Assembly: GCA_001692895.1 (NCBI GenBank)
Contig: KV748200.1
Location: 1,686,914-1,750,913, forward strand
DNA: 64,000 nt
From: Cenococcum geophilum 1.58
Taxonomy: Eukaryota > Ascomycota > Dothideomycetes > Gloniales > Gloniaceae
Direction: 5' to 3'
Below, one piece after another: positions 31,484 through 42,493 of this stretch; the stretch's first letter is position 1; every line of letters starts with the position of its first letter. The notes beneath the pieces are model-generated. The model was not told the origin of the DNA and made no database searches. It worked only from the letters and a program-made list of their open reading frames with translations. Both the position numbers and the translations under genes were made by a program.

Positions 31484-34131
31484 ATGCCACTAAAAGTAGC
31501 GACTATAACGCTATTAACAGCAGCAAGGACCTTAGAGTTAGGTAATAATACTAGTATAGCAGATACTAACTTATAACTAGTTATAGTTAGACAGTTATAG
31601 AAAATAGTTAATTAGTTAATAAGTAATAATATTATACTTAAAAATAGACTTAATAGAATTGGAGTAGCTAAAGTTAAGTTACTATCTATTAAACGGTTTA
31701 TAGGAGAAAGGTTAAAACTTAAAGGATTCCTAACATAGATATACTTTAAGGTTATATAAAAGGGAGTAAAGTTAATAATACCTATAGACTAAATAGTATA
31801 TATAGGATTGTTCTTATTAGGAAGGGCACTTAAGTAGTTTAAACCTTATCTTATAGAAATATAGAAATACAGAATAACAACCATAAACTAGAAAGTATGG
31901 TTTATATTTTTTAGCTAATAAGGATTTATAGAACACTTAACGTAAATATTTAGAGACCTAAAAGCATCTACTATAGTAAAGAGAAAGCTTTAAAATATAA
32001 TATAGCGGACCTTAGCAATTAAGTATATAATATAATTTTAGATACTTATTATATAGGTTAAATAGAATAATAAGGCGCTTATAGTATAGTATAAATAGGG
32101 ACTTAAGGCTAAAGTTTAGGACGTAATTATTTTAATAGAAGATGTAGATACCCTAAGAGAATTAATAGATTAAGTAATAAAGATTAATAATAGGATCTTC
32201 TAAAGGGAATAGACTAAAAAAGGTTAGGATAGAGTTCTACAGTTATATAAGGCGCAGAGTACGTAATAATAAAAGCTAAATTAAAAACTATGGTATAGCG
32301 CAGAGCTAATAGACCTAAGTAGTACTAAAGAAAACTATAAGAGATGGAATAAGAAACTATAAAAACCTAAAGGTTAAGAATTAAGTAATTATAGGACTAG
32401 GGAGTATAGGCTAAACTAAGGATTTTAGTAGCAGAAGACATTTAAGCGGGCTTTATAATAATAGTAATAGTTTAAAAATAAAGCTTATATAAATTGCGGG
32501 AAATAAGGTTACTTTACTAGAGATTATAAAGATAGTTAGAGACGCTATATAATAAAGGGAACTAAACTAATAGTATATAATATATACGTATAGAGGGTTA
32601 ATAGTATACTATAAGGAACAAAAGAATATTTAATTAAAAGTTTTACGTTTTATTATAATAACGTATATTAAATTTATAAGGACGCTAAGTATAGCGTAAG
32701 CTATTAGCTATAAGAGCTAGAGTTAAGAAGACTTAAAGGAACTAAAAAGTTAAATAAAGAATAAGATTAACTCTATAAGCTAGATTAAAATATTATAGTA
32801 ACGTACGGATAAAGATTAGTAACAATAATAATAGAGTTAGAGTACTTATTAATTAATAGCAATAAGAAAAAAAAAAGGAACTAACTAGGGGTATTTAAAC
32901 CTTAATAACGTAATAGAAGTAGAGATTAAGACCGCTATAAAGTAAGGTTTAATAACAGGCATTATAATACTATTAGATATAGAATCTATTGCTTTATAAG
33001 ACGGCAGAAGAAATATTAAAGAATAATTAAGTAAGTAGACAACTGCTAGTGCTAGCTTACTACTTAATAAAGGTAAAAGGCTAAAGGCTTAAAAATCTTA
33101 AGAAGAGATAAGAGATAACTAAGATTCTTAAGACAAGATAAGGCACGCTTAAAGACCTATAACGGACAATAACTAATAAAGTAGAGCAATAGCTTAGTTT
33201 AGTAATATATAAATAAGCTTAGGACGAAGTTTCTTAAAGGTATAAGACTCTTAAGATAAAATAAGTGAGATTTAAAAGCCTAGTTAAACTAAGGCTAGAG
33301 TATAGCTTAAGAAAGAAGTAAGCTTAAGATTAAGGATCTTAAGGAGCTAAGATTTTAAAGAACAAATAAGAACACCTATAAGAAAGAAGTAAGAGACTTT
33401 ATAAATTAGAGATTCTGCAATATAAATAATAATTAGACTAGAAGACAGGTATATAAACCTAAAGGACTTATTAGGTAAATAAAGTATTTAGCCTAAAGAT
33501 TAAAAAGTTAATACTAAGATTAAGAAGTAAGATAACTTTAAGGATCTAATAGCTAGACGTAAGCTAGGAGAAAGCGCATAAGAATTTAGAGAAAGAATCT
33601 TTATATAGTAAAGATAAGACTATAAGCTAAGAGGGCTAGGTTATCTAAGGGATAGGAGACCTATAAGAAAAATCACTAATAGGCTAAGAGTAGGCACGCT
33701 AAGGGCTAAGTGGCTTACTAAACTAGAGCAAGAAGAAGATTTTAGAATCTTAACTAGGTTTAAAAAACGGCATATAAAGGGTTATAACAAAGCAGCAATA
33801 AAAAGATATTTCCTTATAAATAAATTGTATACGCTTATAAAACTATATTAGAAGTGGTATAGGCAGTATAAGAATAATAATTAGGAAAGTTTCTACTTAT
33901 AGCTAGATAAGAAAGTTATATTAGATTAAACTATATCAGAAAAACAGATAAGCTATATAAAAGGAGTACTAATTATAATATTAAAGAACTTAAAAAAATA
34001 GGCTATAGACTAAAGAGATATAATATAAATATCGGTACTAGCAAATAATAAGCTAATAATTAGGTTAAGTAAATAAAGGTTTAAGCTTATAAAAATAAAT
34101 AAACTAAGAGTTAACCTATAACACTAAATAT
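31484..34131 (+). pseudogene. gag of gypsy element A (degraded)
   Basis: Begins near ATGCCACTAAAAGTAGC at 31484. Capsid-like fragments (GRALK.FEPYL, VWFIF, LTQIFRDLKAST) and a degraded zinc knuckle (NCGK.GYFTRDYK at about 32495-32530) are visible among many stops. The downstream 1.6 kb is purine-rich and hard to read. The 3' part is cut off by copia element B. Confidence 0.6.
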
Positions 34132-34136
34132 ATTAT
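34132..34136. repeat. TSD ATTAT of copia element B, left copy
   Basis: Identical to 40466-40470. Element G carries the uninterrupted site (one ATTAT in the same context), confirming the insertion. Confidence 0.9.
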
Positions 34137-34699
34137 TGTCGGTATACTCGCTTTATCAACGTGCACGAATATCACTTGTAGTGGTACGTATGCGGTGTTA
34201 AAGTTAGTAGTTAATTGTTTTTCTAGAAGTAAGGGGTTACTCCAAGGTCAGGTTAGCTAACCTCGCTACGTGGTCCCGTAACTACGTCACATAATTAACG
34301 TTCCAACACTAGAGCAACTCTAAAAAGAAGACTAATTTATACTTTAAAGTTAAGTCTACTTCTAGGCTATTCGTAGTATATACGCAATAGCGACTTTCTG
34401 CTAAATTCTGCTATATTACCAAATTCTGCCAAATTCTGACATATTACTAAATTCTGCCGAATTCTGCTATAATACCGAATTCTGCCAAATTTTGCCAAAT
34501 TCTGCTAAACCTAACTTCTGCCAACCAATTAGGATTTTCTATCCCCGGGATAGAAAATTACTATTAGCTCGCTTAGTACTAGCGCCGACACTAAACTAAA
34601 GTTAAATCCGTTCGCTTAACCCACCCTACGGCCCGTAATTTAACTTAATTCATGTTAATAAGCTATAATAGTGCCGTATAGGGCTTACCCTTTATTATA

Positions 34700-36220
34700 G
34701 CGTCCGCAGGGTTAGTATCTCTATTAATCTACTTAACTTTAGTAATCTGTCTTCGTTTATAAGCTTAGTAAAGGCATATTATATTAATTATTAAGCGTTT
34801 CTCTTACGTAGTTCCTAGTTGGATAAAACAGTTATATAAAGACTTTAAATCAGTATAGAGAACAAGTGGTAAGTTGACCTATAAGACCTTGTCTAGCGTG
34901 GATTTAATTACAGCGCCTATATTAAAACTATACGCTATGCCGTATAACTCTAAGGCTAATATACTCCTAGTGACTCTTTTACACTTAATTAAGGACCAGT
35001 AGACAATATTTGCCTTATTTAAGGCGTCTGCTAGTATAAGTATATAGCTAATTTACGAAGATAAGTCCTTATTATTAGTAAAGGAAGCGTCTATAAATAC
35101 CAGAAGTTATAAGGTATTAACGTCTAGCTTAATAAACTTTAGGCCTCTATTTACGTTCTTAATCTACCAGCTTAATTACTTATTAAGACTCTTTATATTA
35201 TCTTTAACTAGGTTAATTACCTAGGTAGCAAAGGATAGGTTAAATAAGGCCTTTAGCTAACAGACTAAGGTAATATAGGCTCCTTTAGCGCGTTAAGCGA
35301 TATACTAGTTCTTTAGCGTAAGCAGGCCACGCGTAACTCCTTTAGAGCTAGTGCTGTCTACTAGCGTAGTATTAACTACACTAAGGTTCTTACACTGGCG
35401 CTTTTACGTTAGCGTAATACTCCCGTCTTATATTAATTAAATAAGTCCTCCGTTAAACTTAATTGGTATATTAGCGGTTAATTGCTCTCGCTCCTTAGCT
35501 ATAAATTTAGCCTTATATAGTTCGCTTTATTTAGCCTCTATAAAGGTATTATTTGCGAGGAATAGTGTATCGTTAGTCTATAGGCCAACGATTTTAAAAG
35601 GCTTATTGCTATAGAGCAAGCAAGGGTTATACGTAGACTGGTCCATTCGCAGCTAATTAACATAGTATAAATAGTAGGTCTTAAACCAGTGGTTTCCAGC
35701 TTTAGGTACTCTATAAAGTGGCTTTATAACCTTTAGAACGGAGTCCGTATTAATTCCCAATTATTTATTTAGCTTGTGTGGTGGTTGTATATAGAACTCG
35801 CGGTTTAGGTTTATAGTGGACTGGACGTAGGCTTATAAGATGTCTCGGAGGTAGAGTTATATCTACGGTAGTATAGTAGCGATATAGAGAATCAGCCGCT
35901 AGCTAACCCGTTAAATTATTGGTGACTAAGTAAGGACTAGCTCTTTCTCTAAATTATTATAGGCCTATATAACAAGTTATAATTTCTTAAAGGCTCTATC
36001 GGTTCCCTTATTCTTAATCTTATTAATAAACCGTGAGTTAAAAAGTCTAACCCCCTTTGGCATATCGCGTAGCTTAATAATCTTAAAGACACCTTTCTTA
36101 AGTAGGCCTGTAACCTCCTTTTGTTATAAAGCGCTAAATTAGGTATTATTATCGTTCTATAAGTAAATAGCGATATCAGCGATATCTGCAATATTACCTA
36201 TAAAAGCACCTATATCTATT
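34700..36220 (-). pseudogene. Reverse transcriptase/RNase H of copia element B
   Basis: On the minus strand: GVFKIIKLRDMPKGVRLFNSRFI, TDRAFKK, AYNNLEKELVLT (RT fingers of copia), LNREFYIQPPHKLN and VLKVIKPLYRVPKAGNHWFKTYY. These are the standard fungal copia RT blocks with stops at former Gln/Trp codons. RNase H should follow towards 34.7 kb. Confidence 0.8.
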
Positions 36221-36229
36221 GTAGCGTCT

Positions 36230-39200
36230 ATAGTAGCTATATCTGCGATGGCCGTAAGTAATAGGTATTTACAGGGGCGACCTCTGCCTTGCTTTGGCGG
36301 TAGCTATAGTTCGGCTTTAGGTAACGATTAAGGTTTAGCTAGTGAAGGTACTAGTTTAGCTAATTTAATAGGCTCTTGTGGTTCGACTGGGTCTTATAGG
36401 TCTAGTAGGTAAGGTTTTACAACTATAGAGCAGAAGGTTATAAGCCTATTCAGTAGCTTTACGGTATAGGTCTTACCGTTAACGGCAAGTAGCGTATATG
36501 GCCTATCCCAATAACTACTCTGGCCAGTATTGCCTTTTCTTTAGACTAAGACAGGCAAACTAGGTGGGAGGCTATAAATGGCATTAGTTTGTGGTCCGTT
36601 TTGCATATTAAGAGCGTTAGTAATCTATTGTTTAGCTTATAGCTTCTAGATTTCTACCATTGCTTTCTTAATAGCCGCAGCTCGCTATATAACTAAAGGT
36701 AATGGCGCGTCCAATTTAACTATTTAGGGGTAGGCTCCGAAGACTAGGAGTATAGGGACTAGGCCTTCTGGGCCAGCTATGTTATTAATAGCTTTAAAGG
36801 CCATTTATAGGGCTATCTCCTTACTAATTTTAGGGATTTTAGTTATAATAATTTAATAGGCTTGTTATAGCAGACCGTGGTAGCGCTTTACCATTCTAAT
36901 AGAATTATGTGATTTGACTAGAACTAACTTTATAGTTACTCCTATAGTGGCAGCGTAGTACTTAAACTCCTTATTAATAAAGTTCTTCCTAGCGTTTGTG
37001 GTAATTAGGTTTAGTAGTTCTAAGTAGCTATTAATCTAGTATATCCGTAGAATATCCTAAGTGTACTTAGCGCTAATATCTCGTAGCTATCTGCTAGCTT
37101 AAAATTAAGTTGCTTTATTAACTACGTGTAGTAGGGGGGAGCCGCTAATATACATAATGTTAACGATAATATTGTAATTAAAATTGATGTTATCTTATAG
37201 GGTAAAGCGAAATCTACCTAGAGATCTGCTATACTTCTAGCAATAGTGGCAGAGTTTAGTTAGCTCTTTAATAGCGGATCTATTAGTATTATAGCCATAG
37301 CTAGCCTTATTAAGAAGCTTTTATAGTTTATTAACTAACGGGTAACTAAATTAATAATATAAACGTCGTAGTTCTACGTTAGTTAAGTAGTAAGGGTTTA
37401 TATTAAAAGACTTAACTAAATAAGACTGTAAGGAGAAGCTCTATAAGAGAAATAGGTGGCCAAATTATCTAACTACTGGCACCCTTTTAGTGCGAGTAAT
37501 AATAACGTCCTTTAGGTTATCGTATTTAATATAGAGTCTATCTATATTTGCTAAGTAAAGTAGGAAGGGAGTATCTACTTTAATGATATGGAATTATATC
37601 TTGCCTATAGGGCTGTTAACGTCTATGGTTTTAATAGATATAGAGGCTCCAATCCCAAATTAGACAGTTACTTAGCCCTTAGTTAATGTGTTAAGACTTA
37701 TAGACTTATCTACGGCCTATAGAGCTTAGAATTGACTGTAGCCAGCTATAGACTTACGTAAAGCACCTGTATCGATTATAATTCCTATAAAGACCGTTAA
37801 GGTGTATCGTAACGCTGTGGCTGTAGCTATACTGTAGGTAAATAGGTCGGTCTCCGTATAAGGTTCTATAGTAGACTCCGTAGTGAGTTCTAAAGCCATA
37901 AGCAGGTGTATATAAGCCTTATTGGCTAGTTCTACGCTTATAAAGGTTGCTTTCTCTATAATAAGTGTTCTAAAGGTAGTAATATAGGTAGAACTATCGT
38001 TAGGTTCTCCGGCATTGCTTTTAGAGTCGTTAGCGTTATATATATAGGCTTTAAAGTCTAAGTTATCCTCTTTATCTCTTTTATAGACGGCGACATATTA
38101 TTTAAAGTGGTTATTAAAGTTGCCCTTATTACGGCCCTTAATATTAGTAAAATGTCTCTTATAGTTATCTCTAGACCAATTACGCTCCTCCTCTATATGT
38201 TTCTATAAACGGCAGTCCTCCTTCTTACAGATATAGCACTTAGCCTTTAGTCTACCGTTGGTTCTATAGGGGCGATTACTGCCGTAGCAATTAGTGTTTC
38301 GGTCTTAATTCTGGTTATTTTAGTAATAGCGTTAATCCGTAAAGAAGGCTTAATAAGATAATCTTATTAAGGCCTATAGGGGGTGTTCTTTTTCCTACGC
38401 AATAATAGAGGATTGTAGCTTGCTAATTAACTAAGAGAGGTCTTCTAAAGGGTTGGAGACAGTAATATAGCATGCTGGTACTCCCTGGCAAGTAGTAACT
38501 AGCTTATTTATAAAAATGCGGTTCGTACGGAAGTCTAGGTATAGTCTATAGCGTTGCTTTAGCAGCTTATCTATAAGTAGTTAGAAGTTCTAATAGATTA
38601 ACTTATTAGGGTTCTTATCCATAACTCTTTAGAGGGTTATACTGTTCCACTTTATAAGATTCTTGCGGTAGTATTCTGGCCCTTTAAAGAACTGTTATAT
38701 ATAGTTGTAGGCTTTAGTAAAAGGTCTTAACTTAAGGTTGCTGTTATAGTAGTGGTCCTAAGCAAGCCCTTTTAGCATACTAGGGAATGCCACTATGTAG
38801 CCTTCTAGTGGTAAGCCAGATCTCTTATAGATGTTATAAAAGATAGTCAGCTTAAAGTTAAAGCTATCGTTAACTCTATTATACTTTTAGTCGTCTATAT
38901 AGATCTTTGCAATTATAGCCACCTCCTTACTATATTTAGATCCTTGCTTAGGTCCTTACTCCACGCTAGGCACAGCTGGTTCAGGTAGTATATATATATA
39001 TAGCTGCTGCGGTTGCTATAGCTGCTATAGTTACTACTCTCTTAGCTATAGCAGTTGGTTAATAAGAGCGTGGATTTAGTTATAATTAAAGGATTAAGGA
39101 CCAGGAGGGGTAGCGAGGTTAGTAGGGGTAGCGATTAGAGTAGCTGGCGGTGCAGCAATTGGAGTAGATCTGGGGGGGGTAGTAGGGGTAGCGGGGGCAG

Positions 39201-39780
39201 CGACTAGGGTAGCTGGCGGTGCTATAATTGGGGTAGCTGGCGGTGCAGCAACCGGAGTAGCTAGTAGTACAGCGGCTGGAATAGCTAGTGGAGTTAGTGG
39301 AGTACCTAGTAGTAGGGCTGGAGGTATAGCAAGCTTATCTAAGGTCGAATTAAGTCAGTCTTACAAAGTTATTATAATTATTGGCTTTACCTTTATAAGG
39401 GCCGCAATAAGCTCCTCGTCCGTCTATTTATAAAACTCTTCTTTATAGGCGACGTCCGTCAGCACCTTACTAAGGGTGTGCCTCTTATCTTACTTAACAA
39501 TGTATATTCCTCTCTTAACTAGGTAGTTACGGATTCCCACTCTAGTTTTAGATCGTACTTGTTTAAAGAGCTCTAGTATAAAGTCTTTAAAGTCTTCCTA
39601 ATACACTATCTATAGTGAAAAGTCTATAAGGTTGTGCCGTATATATAGGTGCATCTTAGTCTCTATATACTCCGCTAGATTATTATCCGTAGCCGTCTCC
39701 AAGTTAATTCCGTAGCCGTATTTGGCAATTCTTTCCTTCTAGTTAATTTCTATATTATCATGTCTTTGTGTATAAGGGTA
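36230..39780 (-). pseudogene. gag, protease and integrase of copia element B
   Basis: Minus-strand readings include a copia-type zinc knuckle KCYICKKEDCRL.KH.EEER at about 38190-38250, a protease-like DTGALRKSI near 37760, and the integrase C-terminal part (AGPEGLVPILLVFGAYP, then NGPQTNAIYSLPPSLPVLV and DRPYTLLAVNGKTYTVKLL) at about 36400-36790. A Thr/Pro/Ala-rich segment (39100-39320) lies in gag. Many stops. Confidence 0.7.
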
Positions 39781-39793
39781 GTCATTGTTTAGA

Positions 39794-39860
39794 AGTTAAG
39801 GTTAAAGTTAAGGTTGAGGTTAAGGTTAAGGTCGAGGTTAAGGTCAAGGTTAAGGTCGGG
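39794..39860. repeat. AAGGTT-type hexamer array
   Basis: About eleven imperfect hexamers of TTAAGG/TCGAGG type in the 5' interior of copia element B. It is not the fungal telomere repeat (TTAGGG) although superficially similar. Confidence 0.7.
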
Positions 39861-39960
39861 GGTGTAAAGGTAAGGGTATAAGGGTATATGCGTGTCCCCT
39901 TAACAAATCTACAGTTTTTAAAGACTAAAGACTAAAGACGATTCTTAGTAAAGATATGGT

Positions 39961-40256
39961 CCTCTAGGCGATCTTACGCGTTAGCAGTTAAGTTAATACG
40001 TAGTCTTAAGCTTTAAGGTCCTCTAGGCGATCTAATGCGTTAATAGTTAAGTTAATGCGTGGTCTTAAGCTTTAAGGGGTAACGTAGCTCTCTCTAAGTA
40101 AAGATACGATTCTCTAGGCGATCTTACGCGTCAGTAAGCTGATACGTGGTCTCAAGCTTTAAGGGTAACGTAGCTTTCTCCTTTAACTGAAATAGGGCGA
40201 TAGCTCTGCAATCTAACGCGTTAGCAGTTAAGCTAATACGTAGTTTTAAGCTTTGC
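39961..40256. repeat. Four imperfect tandem repeats in the 5' leader of copia element B
   Basis: Units start CTCTAGGCGATCTTACGCG and end TTAAGCTTT at about 39961, 40021, 40112 and 40190. Unit length varies from about 60 to 90 bp because some carry an extra TAACGTAGCTCTCT block. They lie just inside the LTR at the 5' end of the element. Confidence 0.7.
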
Positions 40257-40470
40257 TATTGCGTATTTCCTAATCTATACGTCTACTAATTAGTGTCGGT
40301 ATACTCGCTTTATTAACGTGCACGAATATCACTTGTAGTGGTACGTATGCGGTGTTGAAGTTGGTAGTTAATTATTTTTCTAGAAGTAAGGGGTTGCTCC
40401 AAGGTCAGGTTAGCTAACCTCGCTACGTGGTCCCGTGACCACGTTATATAATTAACGTTCCGACAATTAT

Positions 40471-42493
40471 ATATTAGCATAGATCGCATATATAGATAAT
40501 ACGTGCAATATATATAGGATACTAAAAAATAAGCACCGGAAGTACCCTATAAGGATATTTTAGGTATTAGATAAAAGAAAGTATAGAGATACTAAGTATA
40601 TATATAGCTAGCATTTAGTAGAAGTTTAGAAGTTAGGTAACTTAATACTTTAACTAAAAAGATTCCTTATAGAAGAATGCCTAGACAGATAATAGTAGTG
40701 GGAATATCCTAAAAATACGTATCTATAGTATATTAAGGACAAAAAGCAAACTAAGTATAAATAGGATCTAGTAGCTAATAGTTAGGAAAAGTAGAGGCCT
40801 ATAAAACCAGAGGGAGCTAGTAGGAAAGCCTTAGACCCTTAAAGGAATTTAAGAACAATACCTAAATTTATAAGTTAAATAGTAAGATTAATAGTTTAAA
40901 GCATTAATAGATAGTAGAGTAGTAAGGAACTATATCTTACTAGCAGCAGTTAAAAGGATAGGGCTACTACACAGGTAAAAAGAGCACCCTTATCTATTAG
41001 TTACAATTTTAAGAGATTTAATAGCCTATAGAGGAGGCATTATTAACCTTAAAATAGGACCTATTTAATTAACTATTAAAGGGAGATAAGTTAAAATGTC
41101 TTTTAATATCCTACTATTAGGGAAGGGCGAGGCGATACTAGGAATGCCTTAGTTACAGGAATATAATCTAAAGATTAATTAGGTTATAGGTTAAGTTAAT
41201 ATTAAAAATACTTAACGCTATAAAATATAATAATAAACTAAGATAGTATAGTACTAACTTAGAGTAATATATAAAGAGACTAACCTAGGATTAAGTTACG
41301 TACTAAAAAGATACTATAAGTATAGTAAGAAACTATAGTTACCGGAAAGTAAAAAACTATTAGAGTATATAGCATAGAACTATTAAATAGAGTTAAAACT
41401 AGAAATAAGTCTACGGTTCTTTTTAACCTATAAGCTTACTAAAGAAGAAGGGAGAGCACTAAAGGAGTTTATCTAGGAAAATCTTTAAAAGGGATATATT
41501 AGACTATCGCAGTTATTAGCAGAATATCTAGTACTATTTATACTAAAGAAGAATAGAAAACTTAAACTATATATTAACTATAAATAGTTAAACAGTATTA
41601 CTAAAAAGGATAGGTATTCTTTACCCTTAATTAGTAAAATCTAAAATAGGATTAGTAATACGTAAATCTTTACAAAGATAGATCTAAGATAGGTATACTA
41701 TTAGATTAGAATTAAAGAAGGCAATAAATAAAAGGCAGCCTTTAAATTAAAAGAAGGACTATATAAGCTATTAGTTATATAATTTAGGCTTATAAACGTA
41801 TTAGCAATGTTCTAAAAGCATATTAATAATATATTAAGAGAATACTTAGATAAATTTATTATAGTATATCTTAATAATATTATTATCTACTTTATAAGCG
41901 AGGAGAAGTACGGAGAATATATTAAATAGGTTTTAAAGAAACTATATAAAAAACAAATACTAATAATAATTAAAAAATGCGAATTCTTTACCAGAAAGAT
42001 AAATTTAATTAAATTTATTATTAAACTAGGCTAACTTAGTATAGATCTAAAGAAGATTAAGGCTATAGTAAATTAGTAAAAACTAGAGAATATTATATAG
42101 TTAAGATTGTTTCTAGGGTTTTATAATTACTATAAAAGGTTTATAGCTTAATAGTTAAAGGATATTAAGCTATTTATAAGGTTAATAAAAAAAGAAAAAC
42201 CTTAAATATGGGGAGAAAAACAAAGGAAGTTATTTAAGGAGGTTAAGGAGTTATTTACTTAGGACCTAATCCTTAAAATCTACCAACTAAAGTTAAAGAT
42301 AGTAGTTAAGATAAATATATTAGACTTTATACTAGGAGCGTACTTTTTATAAAAATATAAAAATAGATGGCACTTAGTAGCATACTATAATTAAAAGATA
42401 ATACTACTAGAACTAAACTATAATATCTATAATAAGGAGTTATTAGGTATAGTTATAGCACTTTAAAAATAAAAAGCATTCTTATAAGGTATA
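40471..42493 (+). pseudogene. pol of gypsy element A, first part (protease, RT, start of RNase H)
   Basis: Resumes after the right TSD of copia B. Protease-like DLIAYRGGIINLKIGPI and LLLGKGEAILGMP at about 41015-41145. RT at about 41400-42060 includes YLNNIIIY, a changed YLDD motif. RNase H begins near 42290 and is cut at 42493 by LTR element C. Confidence 0.75.

Larger units (their letters stand above)
34137..40465 (-). mobile_element. Ty1/copia element B (172-bp LTRs) nested in element A
   Basis: LTRs 34137-34308 and 40294-40465 are both 172 bp, TGTCGG...CCAACA/CCGACA, with perfect TSD ATTAT. Reading the minus strand gives gag, protease, integrase, RT: the copia order. It is RIP-mutated, but less so than A, and the two LTRs differ by a handful of transitions. 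Its interior near the minus-strand 5' end has four imperfect tandem repeats (39961-40256). Confidence 0.9.

Noticed and set aside
39794-39860. Possible interstitial telomere
   Set aside because: The unit is TTAAGG/TCGAGG rather than TTAGGG, and it lies inside copia element B.
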